Shown: positions 46,503 through 59,630, counted from the first letter of the stretch. The stretch is DNA of 64,000 nt from Rhizobiales bacterium CCH3-A5 (GCA_001556025.1 LSIB01000149.1:32815-96814), one strand, 5' to 3'. Translations and numbers: made by a program. Notes: generated by a model not told the origin, from the sequence alone.

Positions 46503-46770
46503 AAGGGAATTGGCGAGAGGTGGTCGGCCGACGACAGGTCTGAGGAGGCCAGATTGTCCCGTCGCCGACCGACCGAGCCCAGCGGTTTCCCAGGAGATGC
46601 GGCGGACCTGAGCACCCGGAGGGCGTTTCGCCAGCGACCGGTTGCGGCCGCTGCTGGAAAAGACCCTACAGCCGCACCGCCCCGAATCAATCGAAGATGG
46701 TTGATTCACCAATGTTCATCGATAGTTAACCCTACCTCGAAAGATTAACGCCCGCGACCGCTCGTCATGT

Positions 46771-48147
46771 TCAGGCAGCGTTGGCGACGATGACGCGGTT
46801 GCGGCCGGCGGCCTTGGCCCTGTAGAGCGCGTCGTCGGCGCGCTTCATCATCTCGGCGGAGGACGCGTCGCCGGCCCGACGGCTGGCGACGCCGATCGAC
46901 ACAGTCACTGGGATCTGGCGGGCGTTGGAATGGATCGCGAAGGCTTCGGCCTCGACGCGCTCGCGGATGCGTTCGGCCACGGCATGGGCCGCTTCCAGCG
47001 TGGTATCGGGCAAAACCACCACGATCTCCTCGCCGCCCATGCGGGCGACGAGATCTATCCCGCGCGTGCAGGCACGGACCCGGTCGGCGAACTCGCGCAG
47101 CACCTCGTCGCCGGCGTCGTGCCCCCAGCTATCGTTGACGAGCTTGAAGCGATCGACATCGAGCACAAGCATCGCCAGCGAACGGGCGCGCAGGGCCGAT
47201 TCGTCGAACATCACCGAGAGGCGGCTGTCCATGAAACGGCGGTTATGCAGCCCGGTGAGCTGGTCCATCACCGCCATCTCCATCGATGACTGGACGCTGT
47301 CGCGCAGTTTCTCGGTGAAGCGCTTACGGCGGACTTGCGTGCGTACGCGCGCCAGCAGTTCGTTGCGGTCGATCGGACGGATCAGGAAGTCGTGCGCGCC
47401 GATCTCCAGCCCGCGCAGGATACGGGCGCGGTCCTCGGCCTCGCCCAGCATCAGCACGGAGATGTTGCGGGTGCGCTCCAGCGAGCGGAGCTGGCTGCAA
47501 AGGCGCAGGCCGTCGTAGGATTTCAGGTCGAGACTGACAAGAACGCTGTCGAAATCGCCCTCCGCCGCCCGGACCAGCGCCTGCTGCGGATCGGCCTCGA
47601 CCTCGACGGCATGAAACGCCGACAATGCGGTCTGGAGGCGCTCGACGACGGTCGGGCGGTCCTCGACCAGGAGAATGCGGCCGTTGAGCCCCGTCTCGGA
47701 CGCCGCGGCTGCAAGCGGGTCGGCGATGCCGAGCCGGCGCGAGGCGAGCGCGCGGTTGCGCAGTTCGTCGGTGACGGATTTCAGGCGCACCAGGCTGCGC
47801 ACGCGCGCAAACAGCGCCGTGTCGTCAAGCGGCTTGGTCAGGAAATCGTCGGCGCCGGCGTCGAGCCCCTTGAGCCGGTCGCTCGGCTGGTCGAGCGCGG
47901 TGACCATCACCACCGGAATATGCGCGGTGGTGGCGCCGCTTTTCAGCCGGCGGCAGACCTCGAAGCCGTCCATGCCGGGCATCATCACGTCGAGCAGGAC
48001 GATATCGGCCTCGCCGCGTTCGCAAACGCTAAGCGCATCGAGCCCATTCAGGGCGGTCACGACATCGAAATACTCTGCCGAGAGCTTGGCCTCCAGCAGC
48101 TTCACATTGGTGATGATGTCGTCGACGACCAGGACGCGCGCGGACAT
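46771..48147 (-). CDS. pleD: Response regulator / diguanylate cyclase PleD
   Basis: PleD makes cyclic di-GMP when phosphorylated and controls the motile-to-sessile transition in alphaproteobacteria. The 458 residues have the full PleD order: REC1 (1-120, phosphoacceptor Asp53 in LLDVMMPGMDG, TKPLD), REC2 adaptor (about 157-275), GGDEF domain (about 290-455). The active site is GGEEI at 371-375, and the inhibitory I-site RGID lies at 362-365, five residues upstream, so product inhibition is expected. It lies 18 bp after divK on the same strand, as in Caulobacter. Confidence 0.96.
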   Translation of the reverse strand: MSARVLVVDDIITNVKLLEAKLSAEYFDVVTALNGLDALSVCERGEADIVLLDVMMPGMDGFEVCRRLKSGATTAHIPVVMVTALDQPSDRLKGLDAGADDFLTKPLDDTALFARVRSLVRLKSVTDELRNRALASRRLGIADPLAAAASETGLNGRILLVEDRPTVVERLQTALSAFHAVEVEADPQQALVRAAEGDFDSVLVSLDLKSYDGLRLCSQLRSLERTRNISVLMLGEAEDRARILRGLEIGAHDFLIRPIDRNELLARVRTQVRRKRFTEKLRDSVQSSMEMAVMDQLTGLHNRRFMDSRLSVMFDESALRARSLAMLVLDVDRFKLVNDSWGHDAGDEVLREFADRVRACTRGIDLVARMGGEEIVVVLPDTTLEAAHAVAERIRERVEAEAFAIHSNARQIPVTVSIGVASRRAGDASSAEMMKRADDALYRAKAAGRNRVIVANAA

Positions 48148-48165
48148 GAGGCTGCTTTCGGCTGT

Positions 48166-48534
48166 TCAGGCTGCACCGGCATAGGCGCGTACGGTTTCCA
48201 GAAACTTGGCCACCGAGATCGGCTTCGAGAGATAGGCCTCGCAGCCGCCGTCGCGGATGCGCTCCTCGTCGCCCTTCATGGCGAAGGCGGTGACCGCGAT
48301 GACCGGGATGGACTTGAGGGTATCGTCTTCCTTGATCCATTTGGTCACCTCCAGCCCCGAAACCTCCGGCAACTGGATGTCCATCAGGATCAGGTCGGGA
48401 TGATGCGCGCGGGCGAGCTCGATCGCCTCGATCCCGTCGGCCGTCTTCAACGTGGCGTAGCCATGCGCCTCCAGCAGGTCGTTGAAGAGCTTCATGTTGA
48501 GCTCGTTGTCCTCGACGATCAGAACCGTCTTCAT
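48166..48534 (-). CDS. divK: Single-domain response regulator DivK
   Basis: DivK is the polar single-domain regulator that, when phosphorylated by PleC/DivJ-type kinases, feeds into the CtrA cell-cycle pathway. The 122-residue protein [20 protein letters not shown] has the acidic pocket E8 D9, phosphoacceptor Asp52 ([13 protein letters not shown]) and a Lys in YLSKPIS. The ATG at 48534 is canonical; an in-frame 24-codon extension upstream was rejected. It is divergent from DUF3572-dinB. Confidence 0.96.
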   Translation of the reverse strand: MKTVLIVEDNELNMKLFNDLLEAHGYATLKTADGIEAIELARAHHPDLILMDIQLPEVSGLEVTKWIKEDDTLKSIPVIAVTAFAMKGDEERIRDGGCEAYLSKPISVAKFLETVRAYAGAA

Positions 48535-48675
48535 CGTGCCGCCCTTTATCCGCGACCTGTCCGATCCGGATCGTTCCGGATTGTCCAGGCTGGCGGCCTC
48601 GTTCAAAGATCACGCTAGCATGCGAGCCGTTGACGAAACGCAAACCGAACCCCCGAGAAGGAGCCCCATCCCGCC

Positions 48676-48966
48676 ATGGCCAAATCCATGACCACCGAGG
48701 CGGCCGAGGGGCTGGCCCTGCGTGCACTCGGCTTTCTGGCTGCCGAACCAGAGCGTATCGAGCCGTTTCTGGCCACGACAGGGCTCGGACCCGCGACTTT
48801 GCGCGCCGCCGCCAGCCAACCGGGCTTCCTCGCCGCCGTGCTCGACCATCTTGCCGGCAGCGATTCGCTGCTGCTGGAGTTTGCCGGAAATTTAAGCCTG
48901 AATCCGGAAATCGTCGCGCAGGCGCGCTCCGTCCTGTCAGGAGCCGACTCGGGCGAGTTCGCCTGA
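48676..48966 (+). CDS. DUF3572-family protein
   Basis: A 96-residue helical protein (TEAAEGLALRALGFLAAEPE, GLGPATLRAAASQPGFLAAVLDHLAG). It matches the alphaproteobacterial DUF3572 family, which is typically encoded next to divK/pleD or dinB and has no known function. AAGGAG lies 7 bases before the ATG. It ends 2 bp before dinB, so the two are cotranscribed. Confidence 0.85.
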   Translation: MAKSMTTEAAEGLALRALGFLAAEPERIEPFLATTGLGPATLRAAASQPGFLAAVLDHLAGSDSLLLEFAGNLSLNPEIVAQARSVLSGADSGEFA

Positions 48967-48968
48967 CG

Positions 48969-50330
48969 ATGGCCGGGCGCGCCGCAGCGGGCCGGGTGCT
49001 CTGTCTCGACTGCCTCGCCGATCATGACGAGACGGCCGCCTCCTTGCGCCGCTGCCCGGCCTGCGGCTCGCCGCGCCTGCTGCGCCATGCCGAGCGCGAT
49101 AGCTTAAGCCTCGCCCATATCGACTGCGACGCCTTCTATGCCGCGATCGAGAAGCGCGACGATCCAAGCCTTGCCGACAGGCCGGTGATCATCGGCGGCG
49201 GTCGCCGCGGCGTGGTCTCAACCGCCTGCTACATCGCGCGGACCTATGGCGTGCGCTCGGCCATGCCGATGTTCAAGGCGCTGAAAGCCTGCCCCGAGGC
49301 GGTCGTCGTCAAGCCGGACATGGCCAAATATGTCGCGGTCGGCCGGCAGGTCCGGGCGCTGATGCAGGAACTCACCCCGCTGGTCGAGCCGATCTCGATC
49401 GACGAGGCCTTTCTCGACCTCGCCGGGACGGAGCTGCTGCACCACGCCAGCCCTGCCGTGACGCTGGCGCGCTTCGCCCGCCGCATCGAAACCGAGATCG
49501 GTATCACCGTCTCGGTCGGCCTGTCCTATGCGAAGTTTCTGGCCAAGGTCGCTTCCGACATGGACAAGCCGCGCGGTTTCTCGATCATCGGCCGAGCGGA
49601 AGCGATCGCTTTCCTCGCGACCAGGCCGGTCGGGCTGATTCCTGGCATCGGCCAGGCGAGCGCGAACAAGCTCGCCGAGGCAGGCTTCCGCCTGATCGGC
49701 GATCTGCGCGACGCTCCGGTCGAAAAGCTGTTCAGGCTCGCCGGCAAGGACGGGCCGCGTCTGCGCAATCTCGCCAACGGCATCGATGCGCGCAAGGTCA
49801 CGCCAGAGCGCGAGACCAAGAGCGTTTCCAGCGAGACCACGCTCGATGTCGATCTCGCCAGCTTCGAGGCGCTGGAGCCGGTGCTGTGGCGGCTCTGCGA
49901 GAAGACGTCGAAACGCCTGAAAGGCCAGCAGCTTGCAGGCCGTACCATCACCCTGAAACTGAAGACGGCGGAGTTCCATTCCATCACCCGCGCCGCGCGT
50001 CTGCCCGAGCCGACGCAGCTCGCCGCCAGGCTGTTTTCGGCCGGCCGCGACCTGCTAAGGCGCGAATGCACCGGGGCGCGCTACCGGCTGATCGGCATCG
50101 GAGCCAGCGATCTCGGCCCGCCGGAGGACGCAGACCATGGCGACCTCGCCGATGTCGCGACGCCGCGCCTGAAAGCCATGGAGGGTGCGGTCGACAAGCT
50201 CCGGGCCCGCTTCGGCGACGATGCCATCGGCAAGGGAGTGGGCTTGGGCCTGAGCCTGCGCGAGCCGCAGCGCCGCAGCTCCGCGCCTACTTCGCGCAGT
50301 CCTGGGCGGGAAGAAGATCGAGACGGGTGA
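48969..50330 (+). CDS. dinB: DNA polymerase IV (Y-family) with N-terminal zinc-ribbon-like cysteines
   Basis: DinB is a low-fidelity polymerase for lesion bypass. The 453-residue protein has two CxxC pairs in the first 35 residues (Cys12, Cys15, Cys29, Cys32). The catalytic segments are AHIDCDAFYAAIEKRD (Asp52) and SIDEAFLDLAG (Asp145, Glu146), then GLSYAKFLAKVASDMDKP, GIGQASANKLAEAG helix-hairpin-helix and the little-finger domain. The zinc-ribbon extension is common in alphaproteobacterial DinB. No LexA box is evident upstream of DUF3572-dinB. The 3' end overlaps eipB by 44 bp. Confidence 0.93.
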   Translation: MAGRAAAGRVLCLDCLADHDETAASLRRCPACGSPRLLRHAERDSLSLAHIDCDAFYAAIEKRDDPSLADRPVIIGGGRRGVVSTACYIARTYGVRSAMPMFKALKACPEAVVVKPDMAKYVAVGRQVRALMQELTPLVEPISIDEAFLDLAGTELLHHASPAVTLARFARRIETEIGITVSVGLSYAKFLAKVASDMDKPRGFSIIGRAEAIAFLATRPVGLIPGIGQASANKLAEAGFRLIGDLRDAPVEKLFRLAGKDGPRLRNLANGIDARKVTPERETKSVSSETTLDVDLASFEALEPVLWRLCEKTSKRLKGQQLAGRTITLKLKTAEFHSITRAARLPEPTQLAARLFSAGRDLLRRECTGARYRLIGIGASDLGPPEDADHGDLADVATPRLKAMEGAVDKLRARFGDDAIGKGVGLGLSLREPQRRSSAPTSRSPGREEDRDG

Positions 50331-51126
50331 GCGTGCCGCGCAGCGCGAACGCGCCGTAGTCGAGCTTCACCGCGCCGGTGACGCCGTTCTCGTAGAGTTC
50401 GAACGAGATCGTGTAGGTCGGCGTCGATTCGCCCGACCCGACCTTGAAGTAGGAGATCGTCACCGGCCAGCGCGCGATGCTCTCGAACTCCGGCCGTTGC
50501 AGCGGGGTTTCGCTAGGCTTGCCCTCGATCCGCTTCCCGATGACGGAGAGCGTGTCGTAGACTTCCTTGCCGTTGTTGGCGCCGTCATAGAGCCTGACGT
50601 TGAGCGTGGTCTGCCCTGCCTTCGCCGCGGCGATCACCGCCTTCATCTGGGCATTTGGAAACAGCGCGTCGGCAGGCTCGCGATGGGTCTCGGGCTTGGG
50701 CTGGCGCAGCTTGACCTCGTAGCCGCCATTGCCCTTCTCGGCCGTGCCATCGACGATCTCGGCCGGGCCTGCGCCGCTCGAACTCTCGGTCTTGAAGCGG
50801 TAACTCGCGCCGTCTCCGGCCTCGAAGCTGGTGGTGCGGGCGTCGATGACGCGCGGGCCCTGCTCGCTGGTCAGTTGCGTCACCTGCCGGAACGAGAGCG
50901 CATAACCTTCGCAGGCGTCCCCGGTGAAATCGAATGCGATGCGCCCGCGCGCCGCCTCGATGCTCTTGGACGGCTTGCTGGTGTCGAGGACGAGGTCGTA
51001 GATCGCCTTGTGAGGCGTCAGCTTGATCGCGCCGCCGGCCACAGGCGTCTGCGCCATGGCCGAAGATGCGGCGACAAGGATCGCAAGGCTGCCACTGGCC
51101 GCGAGGGCCGATCCGAATCGTGTCAT
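50287..51126 (-). CDS. eipB: Cell envelope integrity protein EipB (DUF1849)
   Basis: EipB is a periplasmic beta-spiral protein described in Brucella that supports envelope integrity. The 279-residue precursor starts at MTRFGSALAASG with a signal peptide ending AMAQ (about 25). Family patterns are PHKAIYDLVLD, FTGDACEGYALSFRQVT, FEAGDGASYRFKTES, YDGANNGKEVYDT and ISFELYENGVTGAVKLDYG. Cys72 and Cys277 match the positions of the conserved disulfide. The ATG at 51126 was preferred to an open frame reaching 51324. It is convergent with dinB. Confidence 0.9.
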   Translation of the reverse strand: MTRFGSALAASGSLAILVAASSAMAQTPVAGGAIKLTPHKAIYDLVLDTSKPSKSIEAARGRIAFDFTGDACEGYALSFRQVTQLTSEQGPRVIDARTTSFEAGDGASYRFKTESSSGAGPAEIVDGTAEKGNGGYEVKLRQPKPETHREPADALFPNAQMKAVIAAAKAGQTTLNVRLYDGANNGKEVYDTLSVIGKRIEGKPSETPLQRPEFESIARWPVTISYFKVGSGESTPTYTISFELYENGVTGAVKLDYGAFALRGTLTRLDLLPAQDCAK

Positions 51127-51283
51127 CTGCCGCTGCTCCGCTTCGGGACTGTGGGAATCTAGGTGCATTGCGGCAATGGCGCAAACAAGGCGTCGGCGCA
51201 GACCAGCCCGGCGGACAGCTCCTTGCCGCAAGCCCGGCCATCGGCCATGAAAGCTCGCATTCTCTCGCTGCGGAGCCCGACTC

Positions 51284-51757
51284 ATGAACGCGATCGACGC
51301 GAAACTCGCCGAACTCGGCATCACCCTGCCCTCGCCTGCAGCTCCGGTCGCGAACTATGTTCCTTATGTGATCACCGGCAACCTGCTGGTGATTTCGGGG
51401 CAGCTTTGCTTCGGGCTCGACGGCAAGCTGTCGGACAGCCACAAGGGCAAGCTCGGCGTCGAGGTCTTCAACGAGGCCGGGCTGGAGGCGGCGCGTCTGT
51501 GCGCCATCAACGTGCTGGCGCAGGCCAAGGCGGCGCTGGGCGGCGATCTCGGGCGGATCACGCGTTGCGTCCGGCTCGGCGGTTTCATCAACGCCTCGCC
51601 CCATTTCGCCGCGCTGCCGGCCATCATGAACGGCGCATCAGACTTGATGGTTGCCGTGCTCGGCGACAAAGGCCGCCATGCCCGCTCGACGATCGGCGTC
51701 GCCGAACTGCCGGCGGATGCGGCCGTCGAGGTCGAAGCGATGTTCGAGATCGCCTGA
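51284..51757 (+). CDS. RidA-family protein
   Basis: The 157-residue protein belongs to the RidA/YjgF/Rid superfamily, in the longer subgroup typical of LPSP-like proteins (VANYVPYVITGNLLVISGQLCFG, INVLAQAKAALGGDLGRI). Archetypal RidA hydrolyses reactive enamine/imine intermediates. The usual catalytic Arg region here reads RSTIGVAELPADAAVEVEAMFEI, keeping the Glu-rich end. ATG start; its stop overlaps the GDPD start by one base. Whether it has deaminase activity cannot be judged. Confidence 0.88.
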   Translation: MNAIDAKLAELGITLPSPAAPVANYVPYVITGNLLVISGQLCFGLDGKLSDSHKGKLGVEVFNEAGLEAARLCAINVLAQAKAALGGDLGRITRCVRLGGFINASPHFAALPAIMNGASDLMVAVLGDKGRHARSTIGVAELPADAAVEVEAMFEIA

Positions 51758-52532
51758 TGGCGCATGACCTGTCGACCCAAGCGGCGAAACCCGATCTCGG
51801 CTGGCTCGTCGCCCGGCCGATCGCCCATCGCGGCCTGCACGATCTCGCGGCGGGTATCGTCGAGAACAGCATGGCTGCGGCGGACGCCGCGATCGCACAT
51901 GGCTTCGGCATCGAATGCGATGTCCAGCTCAGCGCCGACGGCGAGGCCTTGGTGTTTCACGATTTCGTGCTGGACCGGCTGACGGGCGAGATCGGCGCGG
52001 TCGCCGATCGCACGGCGCAGGCGCTGGCGGCGGTTCCACTGAAGGGCGGCGGCGGGACGATTCCGACGCTGGAGGCGTTCCTCGGCCGCATTGCGGGGCG
52101 CGTGCCGCTGGTGATCGAGATCAAGAGCCGCTTCGACGGCGATCTCAGGCTGACGCGACGCGCGGCCGGGATCGTCGCGGCCCATCAAGGCCAGCCGATC
52201 GTGTTCAAATCTTTCGATCCCGTCATCGTGACGGCGCTGCGCGAGATCGCGCCGACAATCCCGCGCGGTATCGTCGCCATGCTGGACTATTCCTATCCCG
52301 ACTACGCCCATCTCGATGCCGGCCAGAAGTACGCGCTGGCGAATCTGCTGCATTTCGGCGAGAGCCGGCCGGATTTTCTGTCGTGGAAGGTCGCTGACTT
52401 GCCGTCCGCCGCGCCCTATCTCTGCCGGGAGGCGCTGGGGATGCCGGTGATGAGCTGGACGGTTCGGACGCCGGAGGATGTGAAGAAGGCGAGCGCGCAT
52501 GCCGACCAGATGGTCTTCGAGGGCCTCATACC

Positions 52533-52536
<4 letters not shown>
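51757..52536 (+). CDS. Glycerophosphodiester phosphodiesterase family protein
   Basis: The 259-residue TIM-barrel enzyme would release glycerol 3-phosphate from glycerophosphodiesters. GDPD signatures are PIAHRGLHD (His24, Arg25), IECDVQLSADG (Glu53, Asp55) and VFHDF (His68), followed by LVIEIKS and VFKSFDP. There is no signal peptide, so it is cytoplasmic like UgpQ. It overlaps ridA by one base and the next gene by four, giving tight translational coupling. Confidence 0.93.
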
Positions 52537-53781
<1,245 letters not shown>

Positions 53782-53792
<11 letters not shown>

Positions 53793-54585
53793 CGTTTCGG
53801 GCGAGGCCGTTGCCTTCTGCGACGATGCGATGCTGGGCTACCAGCGTAGCCGAACAGCGTTCGAACCCGGCTCGGCACTGATGCTGGACGATACCTACAG
53901 GCTGGCGCATCTGCCGCTGGTCGCACCAAACCACCCGGCCGTGATAGCGAGACAGGAGGGCAAGGGTTACGAGTTCGGCCGGCACGCCCGTATCTTCTCG
54001 CTCGTCCTCCCCATCGACGATGCGGCCTTGCGCGCCTGCCCTGGCTTTCGGGCGCTCGAAGACGATCTGCGCTCGTCGCCCTTCGCGAGAAAGATCGCCT
54101 GGGCGTTGCTGCCGCGCCGGGCCGACCGGTTGCACGCCACGATTTGCGGCTCTCTGGCGATCGATCGGGCCCCCGAGATCACGGCCGCCCAGCGTCGGGC
54201 GCTGGCAGCGATCGGACCCGTCGCCGTCCAACTGCGCGGCGCGTTTTCGGGCACCATCAATCGCGGCCGGCTCTACCTGCGCGCCTATCCGCAGCATCGC
54301 GACGGGCAAAACCTGTTCCACGCGATCCAGACGGCAATGGGCCGGCCGACGACCGGGCTTTATCTCGTCGGTCTGTACAACCTGATCGACGATCTCGATA
54401 TCGCCGAAACGGCGGCGCTGGCGGCGCTGATCGAGCGATATTGGGACATAACGTTGTTGACCTTCGAGGCCGACGCGCTCTGGCTGCTGGGCTCCCGCGA
54501 TGACCTCGTGCTCGACGCGACGGTCGCGGAGATGGTGCCGCTACATGCCGATGCGGCGGATCGGCATGCCGGCATCGTGCCTTGA
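53782..54585 (+). CDS. Protein of unknown function, possibly a degenerate 2H phosphoesterase
   Basis: The 267-residue soluble protein starts at an ATG overlapping the FemAB-like gene by 11 bases. I do not recognise a named family. LHATICGSL at about 116-124 is an HxT motif as in 2H phosphoesterases (LigT, ThpR). It is followed by a FSGTINRGRLYLRAYP strand pair and NLFHAIQTAMG helix in the order seen in those proteins. The place of the second HxT reads GLYLVGLYNLIDD, so the pair of histidines needed for catalysis is not visible. It sits in an operon with GDPD and HIT proteins, both phosphodiester or nucleotide enzymes. Confidence 0.7.
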
Positions 54586-54643
54586 CGCCGCGCATGGGCC
54601 CGCCACAGGTTGCCGGCTCGTTCCACCGTCGCCGGATCGCGCC

Positions 54644-55084
54644 ATGACCGCCCAAACGCCCACCTATGATTCCGCCAACGTCTTCGCAAAGATCCTGCGT
54701 GGCGAGTTGCCGTCGCAGACCGTCTACGAGGATGCTGACACGCTGGCGATCATGGACATCATGCCGCGCGCCGACGGCCATGTGCTGGTGATCCCGAAAG
54801 CCGCCTGCCGCAACGTTCTCGATGCCCCGCCCGAGGCGCTGAAAGCGGTGGCGCTGACGACACAACGGCTCGCGCGGGCGGTGAAGGCCGCCTTTGCTGC
54901 TGATGGCGTCACCATCCAGCAGTTCAACGAGGCCGCCGGCGGTCAGGTCGTGTTCCACCTGCATGTCCATGTCATGCCGCGCCATGACGGCGTGGCGCTC
55001 AGGCCTCATACCGGCGCGATGGAGAAGCCCGACGTGCTGGCGGCCAACGCCGAAAAAATCCGGATGGCGCTGGCGGGCGGCTGA
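54644..55084 (+). CDS. HIT-family nucleotide hydrolase/transferase
   Basis: The 146-residue protein has the complete histidine triad HLHVHVMPR (105-113) and the N-terminal FAKILRGELPSQTVYEDADTLA-type segment of the HinT/PKCI branch, which hydrolyses adenosine phosphoramidates. The ATG at 54644 gives MTAQTPTYDSANVFAK; 48 upstream in-frame codons overlap the preceding gene and were rejected. It closes the plus-strand run ridA-GDPD-FemAB-unknown-HIT and converges with azlD. Confidence 0.94.
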   Translation: MTAQTPTYDSANVFAKILRGELPSQTVYEDADTLAIMDIMPRADGHVLVIPKAACRNVLDAPPEALKAVALTTQRLARAVKAAFAADGVTIQQFNEAAGGQVVFHLHVHVMPRHDGVALRPHTGAMEKPDVLAANAEKIRMALAGG

Positions 55085-55089
55085 GCCGC

Positions 55090-55446
55090 TCAGCTCAACG
55101 CCCAAATCCCGCCCATCAGCGCGGCTTCGCCGGCCAGGACCGCGACCACGATCCGGCGTCGCCAGAGCAGGATGATCGCCAGCGTGACGCCGAGCGCTCC
55201 CACGCGCAGCCAGAGCGGCGCGACCCCGAGCACACCGGGCGGCGCGATGATCAGCTTGGCGACGACGCCGGCGAGCAGCGCGGTGGCGACCGCCCTGACC
55301 CAGTCGAGGACGGCTGAATCGGGGTCGATGCGGCGCGACAGCGCGACCGCCAGCCAGCGCCAGATTTCAGTCGGCAGGAAGGCGAACAGGATCAAGGCGA
55401 GATAGGGCCAGAGCGGCCCGTCCAGCCAGGGAATCGGCTGCGTCAT
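55090..55446 (-). CDS. azlD: AzlD-family branched-chain amino acid exporter subunit
   Basis: The 118-residue membrane protein has about three to four hydrophobic segments (LALILFAFLPTEIWRWLAVAL, VRAVATALLAGVVAKLIIAPPG, VGALGVTLAIILLW). This fits the small subunit that pairs with AzlC to export branched-chain amino acids or analogues. Its ATG overlaps the azlC stop by 4 bases. The longer open frame above it is out of frame with azlC and was rejected. Confidence 0.88.
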   Translation of the reverse strand: MTQPIPWLDGPLWPYLALILFAFLPTEIWRWLAVALSRRIDPDSAVLDWVRAVATALLAGVVAKLIIAPPGVLGVAPLWLRVGALGVTLAIILLWRRRIVVAVLAGEAALMGGIWALS

Positions 55447-56168
55447 GGCCGTGCAACCCGCCTGCGGCCGACCACGAAGGCGATCGTACCGCCGACGAGC
55501 CCCGAGACGATCAGGTCGAAGCCGCCGCCGATGAAACGGTCGGAAATGGGAGCGAAGGCGAGGCCGAGCGCGATGGCGAGCCCGTCGCGCAGATCGCGGC
55601 TGCCGGCGACCAGCGAGGTCAGGAAGAAGATCGGCGTCAGGCAGAGCAGTCCAGCCGCCAGCGCGACAGGCAGCGCGCCCAGAAGGTAGTAGCCGGCGAA
55701 GGTGCCGATTGCGCTGACCGTCATGCAGGTCTGGCAGAAGGCGATAAAATAGACCACACGCTGCGGCGGCGGAATGGCTGGCAGGCGGCGCAGGCCCTCG
55801 GCCCAGCCGGTCACCGCGACGTAGTGGGCGAGGATGAGCTGCGTGCCGAGGCCCTGCCCCGGCTTGCGCAGCAGCGGCAGGATCGCGACCGTCATCGGCA
55901 GGAAGCGCAACGAGGCGAAAGCGATCGCGAGCGCGACGGCGCTCCAGGCCGCTCCCGCCGCGATCGATGCGAAGAAGATCACCTGCGAAGGTCCGGCCCA
56001 GACCAGGATCGTCGAGAGCACCGCGACCTCGACCGGATAGCCGACATCGCGCGCCAGCGAACCGATGCCGACCAGGCCAAAACCGACCATCCAAGCCGGG
56101 AAGGACAGAGCGGCGCGCATGCCGGCCAGCGCCACGCGCTGCCAGCCCCAATCGGGCGATACGGTCAT
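55443..56168 (-). CDS. azlC: AzlC-family branched-chain amino acid permease
   Basis: The 241-residue membrane protein has about six helices and AzlC motifs GMRAALSFPAWMVGFGLVGIG, TILVWAGPSQVIFF and FASLRFLPMTVAILPLLRKP. With AzlD it should form a two-gene exporter (LIV-E family). The ATG at 56168 gives MTVSPDWGWQRVALAGMR; 40 upstream in-frame codons were rejected as non-conserved-looking. No regulator is adjacent. Confidence 0.9.
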   Translation of the reverse strand: MTVSPDWGWQRVALAGMRAALSFPAWMVGFGLVGIGSLARDVGYPVEVAVLSTILVWAGPSQVIFFASIAAGAAWSAVALAIAFASLRFLPMTVAILPLLRKPGQGLGTQLILAHYVAVTGWAEGLRRLPAIPPPQRVVYFIAFCQTCMTVSAIGTFAGYYLLGALPVALAAGLLCLTPIFFLTSLVAGSRDLRDGLAIALGLAFAPISDRFIGGGFDLIVSGLVGGTIAFVVGRRRVARP

Positions 56169-56303
56169 GAAGCGGTTTGCATGCCTGGATAACGCGCTTT
56201 CGCTGTCGCCGATGAGGCGCAACCCGTTCTTAGACCGGCTTTTCGCAAAATCAGAGCGCACATTCCGCGCGGCCGGCCTGCGGCCCATGCAAAGCCTCAG
56301 CCA

Positions 56304-56375
56304 TCATCGCAAGAGCAGCGAAGCAATCCGGAGGTCGGCGCAAAACGCTGGATTCCTTCGCTGCGCTCGCAACGA
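56304..56375. repeat. Degenerate second copy of the trpE-trpG palindromic repeat
   Basis: The left part contains ATCGCAAGAGCAGCGAAGCAATCC and the right part GGATTCCTTCGCTGCGCTCGC, pairing imperfectly and matching the arms of the element at 481-554 with a few substitutions. It lies in the 215-bp gap between azlC and the small membrane protein, where no gene is seen. Confidence 0.75.
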
Positions 56376-56383
56376 AAATGCGA

Positions 56384-56662
56384 TCAGCGCCCGCCTTTCA
56401 GGACGATGCCGACGATCTCGTTGCCGAAATCGACGATCTCCTTGGGCACGCCGCCGACCGCCTTGACGCCGAGATAGACCAGATAGACCAGCGCCGGCAC
56501 CAGGATCCAGCCGAGGATTTCCTCGAAAAGCTTGCGACGCCGCCTGCGCCGGTCACGCTTCTCGAACCAGCTCAGCCTCGTCTTGCGCGCAGGCGCAGGA
56601 GCGGCCGTTTCCGGCTCCGGCGCCTGAGCCCACTGGGCCGGAGCTTTACGTTTGAACCACAC
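56384..56662 (-). CDS. Small basic single-pass membrane protein
   Basis: The 92-residue protein from GTG at 56662 has a basic N-terminal half (KTRLSWFEKRDRRRRRRKLF) and one hydrophobic helix (EILGWILVPALVYLVYLGV). A short amphipathic tail (PKEIVDFGNEIVGIVLKGG) follows. It begins 6 bp after clpA, so it is probably cotranscribed. Family not recognised; the positive charge before the helix suggests a cytoplasmic N terminus. Confidence 0.7.
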   Translation of the reverse strand: MWFKRKAPAQWAQAPEPETAAPAPARKTRLSWFEKRDRRRRRRKLFEEILGWILVPALVYLVYLGVKAVGGVPKEIVDFGNEIVGIVLKGGR

Positions 56663-56668
56663 GGTCGA

Positions 56669-59200
<2,532 letters not shown>

Positions 59201-59261
59201 TGATTGCGCTCCTATTGAGAGGCCGCCGAGGCGGCCGAATCTGGAAATCCGATCCGCAACG

Positions 59262-59630
59262 CTACTTCTTTTCCATCACGCATTGGAGCGGATGCATGTG
59301 CTTGCGTGCAAGATCCATGACGAGAGTCACCTTGGTCTCTGCGACCTCGTAGGTGAACACCCCGCATTCGCCGACGCCGTTCTGATGCACATGCATCATG
59401 ATCTCGGTCGCCGCCGCGCGGTCCTTGTTGAAGAAACGCTCCAGCACGTGAACGACGAACTCCATCGGGGTGTAGTCGTCGTTCAAAAGCAGGACGCGGT
59501 ACAGATTGGGCTTGCGGGTCCGGGTGCGGGTCAGAACGGCGGTACCGACCGCCCCAACCGCCCCGCCATCGCCGGGGCGCTTGGGGCGGTCGGCCATGCC
59601 GGTGGGCGGACGAGACGGCCGCCGGCCCAT
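59262..59630 (-). CDS. clpS: ATP-dependent Clp protease adaptor ClpS
   Basis: ClpS delivers N-degron substrates to ClpA. The 122-residue protein has a flexible, Gly/Pro/Arg-rich N terminus and then the core [20 protein letters not shown] (about 43-62), with the NDD and PMEFV residues of the N-degron pocket. [19 protein letters not shown] and [12 protein letters not shown] follow. Three starts are in frame; the ATG at 59630 has GAAGG five bases upstream, and the ATG at 59597 or TTG at 59681 are less supported. Confidence 0.93.
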   Translation of the reverse strand: MGRRPSRPPTGMADRPKRPGDGGAVGAVGTAVLTRTRTRKPNLYRVLLLNDDYTPMEFVVHVLERFFNKDRAAATEIMMHVHQNGVGECGVFTYEVAETKVTLVMDLARKHMHPLQCVMEKK

